Part shown: piece after piece, positions 33,011-44,926 of the stretch
Position numbering within the stretch: position 1 is the stretch's first letter
Layout: each line of letters opens with the position of its first letter
NCBI GenBank assembly: GCA_028023455.1
Contig: JAQFVV010012396.1
Span: forward strand, 10,580,085 to 10,644,084
Source of the DNA: Epiperipatus broadwayi
Taxonomy: Eukaryota; Onychophora; Udeonychophora; Euonychophora; Peripatidae
Direction of reading: 5' to 3'
Length of the DNA stretch: 64,000 nt
Position numbers and translations under genes: made by a program
The notes under the pieces: model-generated
Told to the model about the DNA's origin: nothing
The model's database searches: none
Seen by the model: the letters and a program-made list of their open reading frames with translations, nothing else

Positions 33011-33966
33011 CTCCTGGGTCTCATTTTACGTGATAGATAGTGTTCCCTCAAGACAGCTAATAAAAACAAATCATGCAAAAAATAAACTTTCAACACCTTG
33101 AGAATGGGAATATGACCTGTGATTTTCAAAAATTCACATAAAAGCAAAACACCAATGTAAAATTACTTTAAAATTTACGCAAAAAAATATAGAAATAAAA
33201 TACGACTAATAAAAATTTCAAATTTGAAAAAAATTGATACAAGATAAACTTTTTTAACTATAATATTTAATTTTATTCAAACAATATATTTTTTATGCAT
33301 AATTTACAGTGAATTTACATTTTATACACGTTTAATTCATTATCACTATTTGCCGATAAACAGGTTCGTTTTCAAACTGGTAAAAAATCAGATTCTTCAT
33401 AAGAGGAAATACAACTAGCTACTAACGTCACTCTCATGTTGTGTTAATGGTTTTCTGATGATCAACATAATTAGTAATTAATCTAACAACTAAAAATTAA
33501 ATTCGTATTTTTGTCTTTAATTTTTAATTTTCAATTTTAATTGTGCCCACTACTATTACTCACCTTTTAAAAATAAACTTGCAGGTACTAAATGATTAAT
33601 AATTGATTATGTTCTTTTTTAAAAAGCAATAACAGAATGTGATTTAAAATGCAAAATTAACACATGCAATGTTTGAACAAATTTACATTATAATCTTGTA
33701 AAATTTAATGTGTGTATACATAAAATGTGGAAATCATGATTTTAATTTCATTATCATAAAATCTTACTATTATAAAGCACTGAAAATATTGAAATTACTA
33801 AGATGAAAGTCAAATTCCAATAATGTTCTATTACTTTCAATATGATGTAGGTGTGAAATTTCATTATTTAAAGTAATAGTGCATTATCAAAGTTCGACTT
33901 CAGAAAACGTGAATTGCATAACTTCAAAATCCACGTTAAATAAATCCGCAAAAAGAGACACAGGTG
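33011..33966. mobile_element. 0.96 kb element with terminal inverted repeats in (TA)n target, left-arm copy
   Basis: The left end CTCCTGGGTCTCATTTTACG and the right end, read on the minus strand (CACCTGTGTCTCTTTTTGCG), are inverted matches, and both outer flanks are TATATATATA. The interior has no transposase frame. The matching right-arm copy is 54115-55080. A non-autonomous DNA transposon is the simplest reading. The TA-rich flanks would fit a TA target, but the microsatellite hides the exact duplication. Confidence 0.6.
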
Positions 33967-34004
33967 TATATATATATGATAAATAAAACAAGTTATATAT
34001 ATAT

Positions 34005-34400
34005 ATAGCCAATTAATACAGTTTAATTGACAGGTGCCAAACTTATTGCCCTCACAACTTTGGCACAAAACTCTTAATAAAAGTGTAATAATATACATTA
34101 TGGGATCATCTTTTTGACATATTTTTTATCATATGTTTATGATTTCATCCTTCCACAAGGTATTAAAAGCAGATAGAAACTAGTATCTACTTGTGTGAAG
34201 AGGTGATGGGAAAATTACATTATAAGAAATATTATTCATTAAGTGGATAATTTCTAGTTTAATGAATAGCTAATAAAAATAATTAATGTACTTCCATCAA
34301 GTGGTCAATGTCAAAGTTGTAGAGATAGTAAGTCTAGCACTTATCCAATTAAACTGTAGTAATTGGATATATATATATATATTGTAACCATATATAAATA
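34005..34400. repeat. family B repeat in palindromic arrangement, left arm
   Basis: The ends TATATAGCCAATTAATACAG (about 34005) and CAATTAAACTGTAGTAATTG (to about 34372) are mirror images over about 70 bases. Between them lie the family B landmarks (TTATGATTTCATCCTTCCAC, GATAGAAACTAG, ATTCATTAAGTGGATAATTT). The segment is thus a small palindrome nested inside the giant one. The mirror copy is about 53.69-54.08 kb. Confidence 0.6.
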
Positions 34401-34409
34401 TGCTATTAC

Positions 34410-36520
34410 ATTTAAATTGAAATAAAAACTTTTAAGGTCTTAAAATAAAAATAAATGTATTAAAAAACAAACGTAAAATTAAAATGTTTGTTAAACGCAT
34501 AACATATATATTATATTCACACTAGATGCCCAAAACTTTAAAAAAAAATTTTATAAATAAAAAAAGTATTTGAATGTACTTTTTTGATAAAAAATACAAG
34601 ATTTAAATATAAAAATATTTTAATAAAGAAGAAATAACATTAAGTAAAAATAAAAACAGGTATTAATTAATTCCTGTAATCTGTAAATGGAAATGATTGG
34701 TTATTAATTGAAAAGCAGCTAGTCTTGGGCTCTTCTGCAATTAAAAATCATGATTGAAGAATTAGATAAGAGAATAAAGAGAAATTAGTTTAACCAATGG
34801 AGCACCACGCTCACGTCCGGACTCCGAATGAAAGGCTGGATTATGACGTTTTGTAGGCTGAATCTGTGTGGATACTATAAAAGAGAAATACAGTTTTCCA
34901 GACAAGTTTCCAACTTGATTTGATGAGACATAACGACAAGATCGCACTTGTCGTTCTCTCACTTATTTTAAAAGTGAAAAGACATGTGATACAGAATGGA
35001 ACCAGGTAATGCTACCTCCAGAATATCAGGTGTCTTCCAATGGAGACATCATGGAAATTAAAAACAGGAACCTGGACTCTTCTACCGTGAGCTATGAACT
35101 TCACAATTTAAAAAAATAATTAAGAACTTTCGTTCAAACTTTTAAGATTCAGCTAACCTAAATTTAAAAGAAGTAATTCTTATCTGATTTTCAAATTGAC
35201 AATCAATATTTAAATTATATATATCTGACTTATGTTTCAAATTAATTATAAATGTTTAAGTTTTACATATTTGCTTGCTAAAAGAAAAAAAATCATTTCC
35301 ATTTTATTATTTTTTATTTGTATTAATATTTATCATTTAAATTATTAAATGCATGAAATTTAAGTTGGGTATTGTTGCATATATTCATTAGCAGTTAATT
35401 ATGTTGTGGTTTTCATATTCGATTAGAATATATGGGTCATCGAGGTCGCATGCGGTATCTTATGATGAATACCATTGGGTTTCTTATATTCCCTCTGCAA
35501 TTGACGTTATTGATGACTTTGTATTTTGATCGGTTATGTTTATTTTGGAATGTTTTTAATCGTGGAGTCTATACAGCCAATCTATACTCAACATTATAAA
35601 AAAAATAGTATGAAATTCATCTGTGCGAACGTATCTAAATGTTAAATTTAAGTTGGGCGTGAATGGCTATATAGATTTGTAAAGTTATATATAGTAGTTT
35701 ATGGTGGCAATCTTAGGCCATATTTATCTCGTAGCTAAATCTGGATCAATGGATTAGATGTATTGATGTAATTAGTAAAATGGGCAGAAGATCCGCTACG
35801 GGTAGGATTATAGTATACACAGACAATTTACAAACGTTGTCTAATGGAATTGATAGTAAGACAGAAGATGCGGTATATCTGCTATGGAGTTTTTGTTTAT
35901 TGTTCTTCCTCACCAAACAGACTTAGCATTCCTGCTTGGCAGAGACATTAATGTCTTCTTGAACTATACTGTCTAGATGTACATTCCTGATGAGAAATAA
36001 GTATATTTAGTGCTAATATATTACTTATATTGAATACATTAATGTATCAGATGGATTGACGCCAACTGACTGCTAATTCTTGACCTTAGGTTAAATAAGA
36101 GATAGAATTTCTCAGTTCAATGTAGATCTATGTAGTCTATCCATACTTGACCTCTAAATAAACATTAAATCTTCATTACTGCAATCTATTTAAATGTAAA
36201 TTATAAGTTAACATAAAAATATAAAATGTTAGAATGTATTCTCGAAATTTATTTATAACAATATGACACAAATGTTTATTTATTAATCACGGTGGTTTTA
36301 TTTTATATATATATATTTAAGATGCAATCAACAAGTTATTTATTATCTCTACATTTCCATTATCTTCAAGTGATAATGGCCTAACGATCTGAATATTTAA
36401 ATTAAAGTGGAATCTTTAAAAACTTCATATCTCAAGTCTACTTTTATAAATTTTTTCTTAGGCACAAATGTCTAGATGGTACCTCCAGTAGTGACAGACA
36501 TGGCTAGATCTCGATCTACT
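34410..36520. other. left-arm region of mixed composition with degraded coding-like frames
   Basis: From about 34800 the sequence is less AT-rich. A frame at 35401-35528 reads LWFSYSIRIYGSSRSHAVSY, then DEYHWVSYIPSAIDVIDDF. Another at about 35755-35860 contains GRIIVYTDNLQTLSNGID in pieces, then DSKTEDAVYLLW. The right arm keeps the same pieces in shifted frames (minus ORFs 52488-52685 and 52094-52348). An old retroelement or exon is possible; I recognise no family. Confidence 0.3.
34930..34960. repeat. small hairpin ACGACAAG...CTTGTCGT
   Basis: ACGACAAG, a short spacer with ATCGCA, then CTTGTCGT. In the right arm (about 53138-53160) the hairpin is tighter, with CGACAAGT/ACTTGTCG around GCG. 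GC-richer than its surroundings. Confidence 0.5.
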
Positions 36521-36800
36521 TCCACTTCCTGATCGATATAATATATATATACTGAATAGTGATAAAGAATATGTGAGAGAGATTAGGATCTGGGCCTACT
36601 ACTAGGTGCTAGTTTCAGCATGTAATGCCTCTTCGGGGATGTACGATTATCGCTTTAGCCAAATACTTATGATTAAATAACTTTCTCCACAAGCTGTAAA
36701 TTTGAGAATACCTAAACCTTAACTTACTTCTGAAAGTAGGTTACAGAGAAAATTAAAATCATATAAATATTATCCATTAAGATTTAGATCGTATTTATTT
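36520..36800 (+). repeat. family A/B interspersed repeat, left arm
   Basis: Recognisable by GTGATAAAGAATATGTGAGA, TAGTTTCAGCATGTAATG and CTCCACAAGCTGTAAATTTG. It aligns with 51300-51560 in the right arm at only about 80 percent identity, with many transitions. One of the most diverged parts of the palindrome. Confidence 0.5.
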
Positions 36801-37487
36801 ATATATAGATAGTGATGGAAAAACTTTCAAATAGGAATATCCCATGACCTGTGCCTCCCTAAAAATCATTGAATACAATAATATCTTCAAGGAATCATTT
36901 TTATCATTTTTAGTACACCTTATATTAAAAGAAAAGAAAAAAACATTTTTATCCATTCTTGCAGATTTAACTTTCAATACAGAAATATTTTTATGACATT
37001 GTAAATCTAGTGCTAATTACATACTTGAATTTCTATAATTATTGTGGATAAATTTTTTAATCCTTCATGCGACATGTATTTTCAATCGTGATTTTTTTTT
37101 ATTAATTTTAATTTAAAAAAATTTTCTCTAAAAGAAACTAAACTATTAATGGTAATGTTTTAAAAAAGACATAGTGAAATTAATCAAATCATCGAATAAC
37201 GTTACAACTACTTTCAAATATAACATTGCCAAAACATATATGCAGCGAACAGCCCGAATACATGATTTATGTCAATTCAAATTCACTGGAATTTTTGCAC
37301 TTACTTCCTGAAATTGTTTACTCGCAAACTCTAGACAATCTGATAATCGACAAACCTGATACGTAGAGTACGCTATTTTTCAATATCCATTTATTGATAA
37401 ATATTTATATAAAAGTGATCCTCGTATTGAGACCATAATTCATGTATTATGATTCAAATATTTTCTCCGTTCTTTATGCTAATTGTA

Positions 37488-37618
37488 ATTGATTTATTTC
37501 ACCGTTCAAAACGCCAACTAAAAAGAGATTTTTTATCCAGCTGTTGTTCGTTTATATACTGGATTTAAAAAATGCTTCTTAGCCTAACGTCTCAAAAAAC
37601 GCTGAAACAAACTCAATC
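37488..37618. repeat. ~125-bp MITE-like fold-back, left-arm copy
   Basis: The left end ATTGATTTATTTCACCGTTC and the right end (ACGCTGAAACAAACTCAATC) form inverted termini, but the right end is degraded here. The right-arm copy (50497-50620) keeps both ends well (ATTGATTTATTTCAACGTTT and ACGGTGAAATAAATCAAT). The interior contains ATCCAGTATATAAAC in both. Confidence 0.65.
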
Positions 37619-38337
37619 AAAAATTATTGTGAAAAAAAATAAATTAATTCAAAGAGTAGAAATGCAGTGTCAGTAAAAATAGTTAAAGTGACAAGATCAA
37701 ACAGTTTTGAGATGATGGTGATGCATGATGTTCTTTTCTTCCGAATCCTTGGCTCTTAAATTTTCACTTTAAACTCCTGTATTCTTATTGGTTACGCTAC
37801 GATTAAGTTCATAATAGATTTTTTAGATATTAAATGTGGTCTTATAATCAATATATTCTCTTAATGGCCGTATATATTTAATGACTAGCAGAATAACGTA
37901 TGTTTTTATAGTTTAACTCCATTTTATTGTTCGCCCTTCTTAAATATTATTCTTCTTGTATTTCGTCATTTTTTTAAAAAAAGAAACAGCTTGTAAAAGC
38001 TTCATACATTTTCTTCCTTCTCAAAAAATTCAATTGTTTAAAATTCATTTCAATTTTCTAGTAACTGACATTTGGTTTTATTTACTAAATGTTAGAAAAG
38101 ATCATTCAACCGTACATTGCTTTTGGTAAGCTTTAATTTCTAAAATTGTAAGGGTTGTAAGATCAATAATCACCTTTATATTACGTAAATAAGAACTATA
38201 ATGAAGAGGATGCGTCATTTGTATTTCAACCATTTTTGTAATTTTTAAATACTGTACAATTCTCTTCAAAGAAGAATAGGTCAGCCGAATGATACTTGTT
38301 GATTAAGTCATAGTGTTGACACACTCAAATATAAAAG

Positions 38338-38411
38338 GTTGCACTTAAATTCAAAACTTTAGCCCTTAAGTCCGTTATTCTACCACTCAAAGTGCTAAAA
38401 CACCCAGGGCA
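38338..38411 (-). repeat. tRNA-Leu-like SINE head, left arm
   Basis: On the minus strand this reads GGGTGTTTTAGCACTTTGAG, GTGGTAGAATAACGG, then ACTTAAGGGCTAAAG. It carries an A-box-like segment, an anticodon-loop-like CTTAAG (TAA, Leu) and a decayed B box (TTTTGAATTTAAG). The right arm carries the same sequence at 49697-49767, with the tidier A box TTAGCACAGTGGTAGAATAA. A tRNA-derived repeat. Confidence 0.5.
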
Positions 38412-41400
38412 TAGTCTCAAAGCATTGACATTAATATAGCAATCATAATATATATAATTAACTACATTTTCTTCTGCTCAGAGCTGTACGTTGTCAACAA
38501 TTATCAAAAATACTCATAATGTACTTTAATCACTTAGAGATTTTGTGATGTTCAACCACTAATAATTAGCAGATTACTATCATATTATACAAATATATAC
38601 TACTGGCAATGTATAATATATGTCAGGCCACGCCATTGATAGTACCACTAATAAAAACATCTCAATGTATGAATCTATATTCTTTCTCAATGTGTAAATA
38701 ATGTGATTCGAATTTTAGACGTTGTCAATAAATATTAAATATGATGGTTAATTGCAGTAACTATTTACTTAATACATTTGCTGCAAATAGCTTTTTTCTT
38801 CACCCAGATCTTTTTTATGGTGAGTCTATTTTTTAAGCTGGTCTCAAGAATTTATCACCATTTGTAATCTCCTTTGCATATATTTTAAAAGGGGGAGAAT
38901 ATATTTTGCGATGATTCTAAATACAAAGTTCCTTAAATGATGACTAGAGAGAAAAATGAAAAAGATTCTCAATTGAAAGAACTAGATATTAACTATTATC
39001 GCTCTAACCAAATGTTTCTGGTACATATCACGAAACAATCAGATTACTTTTATATCATTTATTTTTAAATATTTTATCTTTTTCACATATATAGGTCATG
39101 TGTATTGATCGTATAAGATGAATTAGATAGACGTAGAGAGTTTTCTGAAAGCTCCGAAATCTCAAGTCCCTTATAATATGTATAAAAATATGTATATATA
39201 TATATAAATAAAATGGCTGCTAAGTGTGAATGTGCACAGCCTGACATTTCCTTATTATTTTCTTATTGATAAAGCTAAAAGTCTAGAAATTTATCTGCAA
39301 TGGTTAATTAATTACATTTGCATAAACATAACAATGCAGAATGAATTAATATATATTTTGAAATATACTTGAAGAGTCATAATATGTTCTTCTTTGAGCA
39401 TATTTTAATTTTTGCCAGGCATCAATAGTGTTCTTCCCATTTCTAGAATCATTTATCATGTAAAAACTTGTCATCTGATGTAAATAATCTACTCTGTTTA
39501 TATTCTAGAGAAGTTTGAAAAATACGGTTTTGAATGCATATGAGCCATCATATGAGAAAATTCATCTATATTCAAAACAAAATATCTTATTTTCTAGAAC
39601 ATACCCATTGCAAAATCTAAGTAACGCTATGAAAGGATATTAGATATTTTCGACAAAATGGCCAAAATAAATTTTCTGGTTAAGAGTTTTCTATAGTGAG
39701 AAGAAACAGCTAATTATTATTTTTTAACTATCATATATAGCATTCTAACCTCCAAACTGCGTCCCTCCCCAAAATTATTATTTAATACTGTTTATAATAT
39801 TCACGGGTTCTAGCTCAGTTTAACAAAATAAATAAATGAAATATCCAGCATTAATTAAAATGAATTAACAAATATTTATTATTTTCATGAGACATGGAGT
39901 GACGACACGGGGAACGATAGACTACATTGAGATATTATCCACATGATACTATCTCAATGGCATAAGAATACTATTCCCCCCTTTTTACTATACTAAATAA
40001 CTAACTTATAGTATTCTTATGACTTTCTAAGCTCTTTTCACTACATGTTACAAATAATAATCACTGTCTTAATATTCTTTGTAATAAGAATCTAGCTCAA
40101 TTAAATAAAATTAAGTAAATAAATAGAATAAATAAAATAAAATCAAATCTCAGGTTCATAAATTGTATTCTAACTGATTTAAAATTACGGTAGTAAACTA
40201 TGAAAAGGGAATTTTATGTCATAAATTCACTACGCAGTAACTAACAATAATAAATAATAATAATAATAACAATAGTATAATATAATCTTATTACTTCCTA
40301 AATGAAATAAATAATTACGTACGTGGTAGTATTTTAATAATCTGACAACAGAATATGTGTGGCAACATTAGCATATATTTTAATGTAATATTGTGGCAAA
40401 CCAACCTTATGACCAATAAATGATATAATTATGATCTTTTAATTTTATCATACAAATAAATTCTCAAAATTATTATAACACTTTTATGTTTACCTTTTGT
40501 GCAAAAACTATATGTCTGTTTGCAATTATAAAGTGTATTGTGATATCATGCATCCATGTGGAGAAATAACAACGAAGACAATAAAGCTTTAAAATAAATT
40601 TACAACAAAGTTTATTAATAACATAAACAAATAACAATATTTTACATTATGTACATGGATATCCTTACTCTCCTAATATAAAATTATTTTTACTAGTTTA
40701 TAAAAAATGAAATCAAACTTCTACTTATTTTTCTAGTTAACTCTTATCTTTTTAAATACTTAAGAAAATACAGTATTATTATTATTGGATTTCTTATTAT
40801 AGTTTAGCTTGTTACAAAATGTATTTATCATATAATTATCATTAACACTTTGTATCCCTCTATTATTATTAAATTTATACTTTTACAAAATTTACATTCG
40901 TAGTAAACATTCCTACAAAAACAATAAAATTCTAGTTTTATATTAGTTGTATGGAATCCTACTAATTCAAAACATTCTTCTACATTCGGTATTAGGTTTT
41001 ATTGTTCATTATCCGATGTTTATTAATCTAATATACTCATTTAAGCTCTTACTTCGGATGGTAATTACAACTATTATACCCATGCACAAATATATGTCTA
41101 TTACACATTATTGAATTATTTTCTTAATAAATATGCAATATTTATTTTCTAAATATTATTTAAAACATTCAAATTTTATTATCACTTTTATAAAAAACTT
41201 TGTTTAGATTTCTCTTTTAAAAATCTTATATTCATTTCGAATTGATTTTAAACCGTATCTATATGATTCTTCTCCTCTTTATGATATTTTGTACTTTCAC
41301 TTTTAAAGTTACACAATTCTAACACATTCCAGTAAATAAACTATTCTTACTTAAACGATACATATCCTCAGTTCTATTTTATTCATTATTTCTTGAAAAT

Positions 41401-41534
41401 ATCTCTCTGACTTATGCAGATTCACGAAACAAGGATAGCGAAAATAGATGCACAGGATCAAAATATAACTAGAATATTATTCCGTCATAAACCTTGACAA
41501 TAATGGCACAGTGAATTAAAAAACACTATAGGGA
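38412..41534. other. left-arm AT-rich DNA, no clear gene
   Basis: Mirrors about 46.6-49.7 kb. Two (TA)n tracts and CA/TG-containing repeat debris lie near 39190. The stretch 41220-41460 read on the minus strand gives broken pieces of a coding-like sequence that is better preserved in the right arm at 46685-46879. Confidence 0.45.
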
Positions 41535-41768
41535 GTGACCTTTATCTGTCTACCCACCTCTATTATAGGAGTGATGCTAAAGCTATTTCTTCAGCTTTAT
41601 ATAACATCAAAAAGTTTAAAAGATACGCAAAAAACACTGTCCAAATTATATGTGTTCAGTGATAGGATCTTAGTTAGCTATACTGAAATCACACAAACTA
41701 ACTATGATCCAAATACTTTAATTTTCTTATTTCTTAACAAAACATCATCTTGGTTTCCTCTACACTAG
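41535..41768 (+). CDS. hypothetical ORF, 77 codons, pointing toward the palindrome centre
   Basis: Starts MTFICLPTSIIGVMLKLFLQ and continues with a Thr/Ser/Lys-containing stretch to WFPLH. In the right arm the equivalent is read by the minus ORF 46121-46435, whose first residues come from a shifted frame (T-run difference) and which then stays open through IKFIYFKTIPLFFKKIFYYF. One arm opens the upstream half, the other the downstream half. No family recognised. Confidence 0.25.
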   Translation: MTFICLPTSIIGVMLKLFLQLYITSKSLKDTQKTLSKLYVFSDRILVSYTEITQTNYDPNTLIFLFLNKTSSWFPLH

Positions 41769-42399
41769 TACTACCAAGTCACTATCCGATCTTATTTCTC
41801 AAGATTTTTCTATACAGTACATCGACAAATTCCTATCTGCATTTCTAACAATAATAAAATTCATTTATTTCAAAATTATACCGCTGTTCTTACAGAAAAT
41901 CTTTTACTACTTTTCTCGTATATTTATCATATACAAACTATTTTAAAATATCTGAATACTTTACAACATGAAAGTTCAAAAGAATCACACAATTGTTCTT
42001 GTTATATTATATTATTAATTATACTTTAAATAACTTATTGCATGCATATTTAAAATTACTCCTATCTCATAATATGTTTTAATGTTGTATAAAATGTGTA
42101 CATAGAATTTAAACTTTCACACATCATTCTTAATCAATAGATGATCTAAAAAAAATACATTATGCATTATAAATAAATATCAAAATTACCAAAACGATCT
42201 TTATCTTCTCGATCGTAATTCTGTAGGCTTCACCATCCCATTAATTCTTGTAGATATAAATACTCCATACATACACTTTTATTTTTAAAACAATATTTCT
42301 ATCATTCTATTAAGCTATTATATTTAAATCTCATTATTATTAAATTTATGTTTATATGTTTTCCCTAATCTCACATAGCATTTTATATTTTAAATATAA

Positions 42400-42465
42400 T
42401 CAGTAAAAATATTTTAAATTATATTTACGTACTTCTTCATCAAACTTTGCTTGAAAATCGCTCAT
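42400..42465 (-). CDS. possible short exon or ORF, 21 codons
   Basis: Reads MSDFQAKFDEEVRKYNLKYF. It is preceded on the minus strand by a long T run ending in AG (TTTTTTTTTTAGCTTTAATATG), which would serve as a splice acceptor. A GTACGT inside could be a donor. The right arm reads MNDFQARSIKKYRKY at the same place. Too short to be sure. Confidence 0.2.
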   Translation of the reverse strand: MSDFQAKFDEEVRKYNLKYFY

Positions 42466-42568
42466 ATTAAAGCTAAAAAAAAAATATTTTATTTCTTCTT
42501 CAGTCACTTAATGTTCTATTTTAAAGTAAAACAATTATTACTCTGTTTAATAAATATCTAATAGATCC

Positions 42569-42715
42569 TTAATCCTTTACAATATTGTATACAATTATTA
42601 ATTCATGATATTCTCTTCTACTATTGTCTGCTAGTATTTTCCTCGAGTTAGCTCGATGCATCTTCTGGGTACTTTTATTTAAATCTTCAATAATTTTCCG
42701 TTTCCCTGGATCCAT
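42569..42715 (-). CDS. short intact ORF, 48 codons, broken in the right arm
   Basis: Reads MDPGKRKIIEDLNKSTQKMH, then RANSRKILADNSRREYHELI, then IVYNIVKD and stop. The charged, balanced composition is unlike random AT-rich frames. In the right arm (45421-45570) insertions near the start (CATGGAAACTGG) and a scrambled patch (GAACAATCGCGCGGG for GAGCTAACTCGAGG) destroy it. It lies downstream of, and on the same strand as, the ORF at 43020-43199. Not recognised. Confidence 0.35.
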   Translation of the reverse strand: MDPGKRKIIEDLNKSTQKMHRANSRKILADNSRREYHELIIVYNIVKD

Positions 42716-43019
42716 TTTCATTAAGTAATTTAATTTTATATTTTTCAGATCAAGTCATTTCCTCCATTGAATACTTTATAATATTTTTAATTAGATAAAG
42801 TTTTTCGGTTCCTTTTCCATAAAAATACATAATAGCACTTTCATATTCTTCTATAACTTTCTTTATTTTAAAATTCTTGTACTATATTTTTAATAATGTT
42901 TTCCTTTAAAGATAAACATTCTTTCTTCATCATTATTTTTCTTTATAATAAAAACGCATATTAAATTTTTTCATAGAGAAGAATAAATAACTTTAAAGTA
43001 GCCTTATAAAATTTGTGCG

Positions 43020-43199
43020 TCATAATTTTTTCCTGACGGCAAGTAACTTCTCTTTTAAGTTTTCATATAGCGTCCCAATTATATTTCTCTGAGTTATAAT
43101 AATAAGTTTCTGGTTGAGCATAAATAAAGCTGTATTAAGACAATTTCCAAATATTTTTCCTTCAGCAATATTTTTAGGTAATTTTCCTTGTACTTCCAT
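43020..43199 (-). CDS. short ORF, 59 codons, preserved in both arms
   Basis: Reads MEVQGKLPKNIAEGKIFGNC, then LNTALFMLNQKLIIITQRNI, then IGTLYENLKEKLLAVRKKL and stop. The right-arm copy (44927-45106) has the same length and start with three changes (L to R, I to V, N to K). A purine sits at -3 (GAGATGG), a good eukaryotic start context. About 280 bases upstream is a CCAAT box (minus strand, near 43476-43480), and about 350 bases upstream the palindromic CRE TGACGTCA (43548-43555). No homologue recognised. It could be a complete small gene or a first exon. Confidence 0.4.
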   Translation of the reverse strand: MEVQGKLPKNIAEGKIFGNCLNTALFMLNQKLIIITQRNIIGTLYENLKEKLLAVRKKL

Positions 43200-43547
43200 C
43201 TCTACTGTAGGTTTTTTGGTTAAACTTGAATAAAATTCCCTGGTAAGATAACTTTTAAATTAGCAATCCATGTCGATACAGTCAAAATATATTATATGTT
43301 ACAGAAGAACTTTTAAAATAAATACTAAATTTTAAATTTATATCACTTTTCCAGCTACGGTGTTATCAGCTAAAAAAAATGTGTTACTTTCTCTTTCACT
43401 TACACATTACTTCTCCCCCCGCTTCGTATAATTCTTATATTTTGTCTGCTAATTTACCTCCGTTGATTGGTTAATGACTTTTTTAGCGCGAACAAATTTA
43501 CACATTTAGTTATATAACAGATTAGACTTTTTAAAATAAAGAATTGA

Positions 43548-43555
43548 TGACGTCA
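43548..43555. promoter_or_regulatory. CRE-like TGACGTCA, left arm
   Basis: Consensus cAMP-response/ATF element TGACGTCA, perfectly palindromic, between the palindrome centre and the ORF at 43020-43199. With the inverted CCAAT box at 43476-43480 it resembles a core promoter upstream region. The mirror site is at 44575-44582. Chance occurrence of one 8-mer is possible. Confidence 0.3.
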
Positions 43556-44048
43556 TGTCTCAAAATATTATTTAGACTAGTATTTTTAAATTCAATTATA
43601 GTTTTATCAAAATTATTTAAACTTTAAAAACAATTATTAAAACAATATTTAATATTTTAACTTTTACTTTAATGATCGATGGCAATTATATTTAGTTTCA
43701 AATTCACAAACTTTATTATTATTTTAACAAGCGTGTGTGTGAAGGTATATAATATACAGTCACGTGTTTACTAACTTTATCAAATAATTTTTTATTTACG
43801 TCTCGGTCTAAATTACCAAAACTGATATATTTTATAAAAATTTGGAAAATAATTAAAACTTGTAGAACTAAACATAATTCTCACCATCCTAAAGTTTATT
43901 AATAAAATATACTCTATTAATTTTGACTATTAAATACAATTATAACACTACATAGCATTTATTTAATTTATTAGTTTTAAAATATTATATTCAAATTATT
44001 AATATACTTTTAAACTATTTATAGCTGTATTATTTTATATGCCAGCTT

Positions 44049-44074
44049 AATTACATCCTTGCTTATGGTTGTAA
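44049..44074. other. 26-base spacer at the palindrome centre
   Basis: The innermost pairing is ATATGCCAGCTT (44037-44048) with AAGCTGGCCATAT (44075-44087), one base longer on the right. Between them lie AATTACATCCTTGC and TTATGGTTGTAA. I see no match to a SMRTbell hairpin adapter and no clear nanopore adapter. Such a short loop between 20 kb arms is expected either from a fold-back duplication event or from a read that turned back on itself. Confidence 0.9.
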
Positions 44075-44574
44075 AAGCTGGCCATATAAAATAATACAGC
44101 TATAAATAGTTTAAAAGTATAATAATAATTTGAATATAATATTTTTAAAACTAATAAAGTTTTTAAATAAATGCTATATGTAGTGTTATAATTGTATTTA
44201 ATAGTCAAAATTAATAGAGTATATTTTATTAATAAACTTTAGGATGGTGAGAATTATATTTAGTTCTACAAGTTTTAATTATTTTCCAAATTTTTATAAA
44301 ACATATCAGTTTTGGTAATTTAGACCGAGACGTAAATAAAAAATTATTTGATAAAGTTAGTAAACACGTGACTGTATATTATATACCTTCACACACACGC
44401 TTGTTAAAATAATAATAAAGTTTGTGAATTTGAAACTAAATATAATTGCCATCGATCATTAAAGTAAAAGTTAAAATATTAAATATTGTTTTAATAATTG
44501 TTTTAAAAGTTTAAATAATTTTATAAAACTATAATTGAATTTAAAAATACTAGTCTAAATAATATTTTGAGACA

Positions 44575-44582
44575 TGACGTCA
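44575..44582. promoter_or_regulatory. CRE-like TGACGTCA, right arm
   Basis: Mirror of 43548-43555. Followed by a CCAAT box in TTAGCCAATCAACGG (44659-44663) and a G-rich patch (GCGGGGGGAG, about 44707-44716), all upstream of the ORF start at 44927. Confidence 0.3.
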
Positions 44583-44926
44583 TCAATTCTTTATTTTAAA
44601 AGTCTAATCTGTTATATAACTAAATGTGTAAATTTGTTCACGCTAAAGAAGTCATTAGCCAATCAACGGAGGTAAATTAGCAGACAAAATATAAGAATTA
44701 TACGAAGCGGGGGGAGAAGTAATGTGTAAGTGAAAGAGAAAGTAACACATTTTTGTAGCTGATAACACCGTAGCTGGAAAAGTGATATAAATTTAAAATT
44801 TAGTATTTATTTTAAAAGTTCTTCTGTAACATATAATAAATTTTGACTGTTTCGACATGGATTGCTAATTTAAAAGTTATCTTACCAGGGAATTTTATTC
44901 AAGTTTAACCAAAACCTACAGTAGAG

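Larger units (their letters stand above)
24005..44048. repeat. left arm of a ~40 kb inverted repeat (palindrome)
   Basis: Reverse complement of 44075-64000, checked by eye at many anchors: 24005 pairs with 64000, 27615 with 60399, 30513 with 57502, 32333 with 55742, 34961 with 53129, 39423 with 48700, 40571 with 47565, 43731 with 44400, 44048 with 44075. The pair sum drifts only between 88,005 and 88,136, so indels are few and small. Whether the arm continues left of 24005 cannot be judged because its partner lies outside the window. Identity is highest between 24.0 and 33 kb. Near 42.6 kb this arm keeps an open frame that is broken in the right arm. Confidence 0.97.

Noticed and set aside
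44049-44074. Spacer as a leftover sequencing hairpin adapter
   Set aside because: By memory comparison it matches neither the SMRTbell loop nor a nanopore adapter beyond chance. A proper error-tolerant search is still needed, so the artefact hypothesis itself is not rejected.
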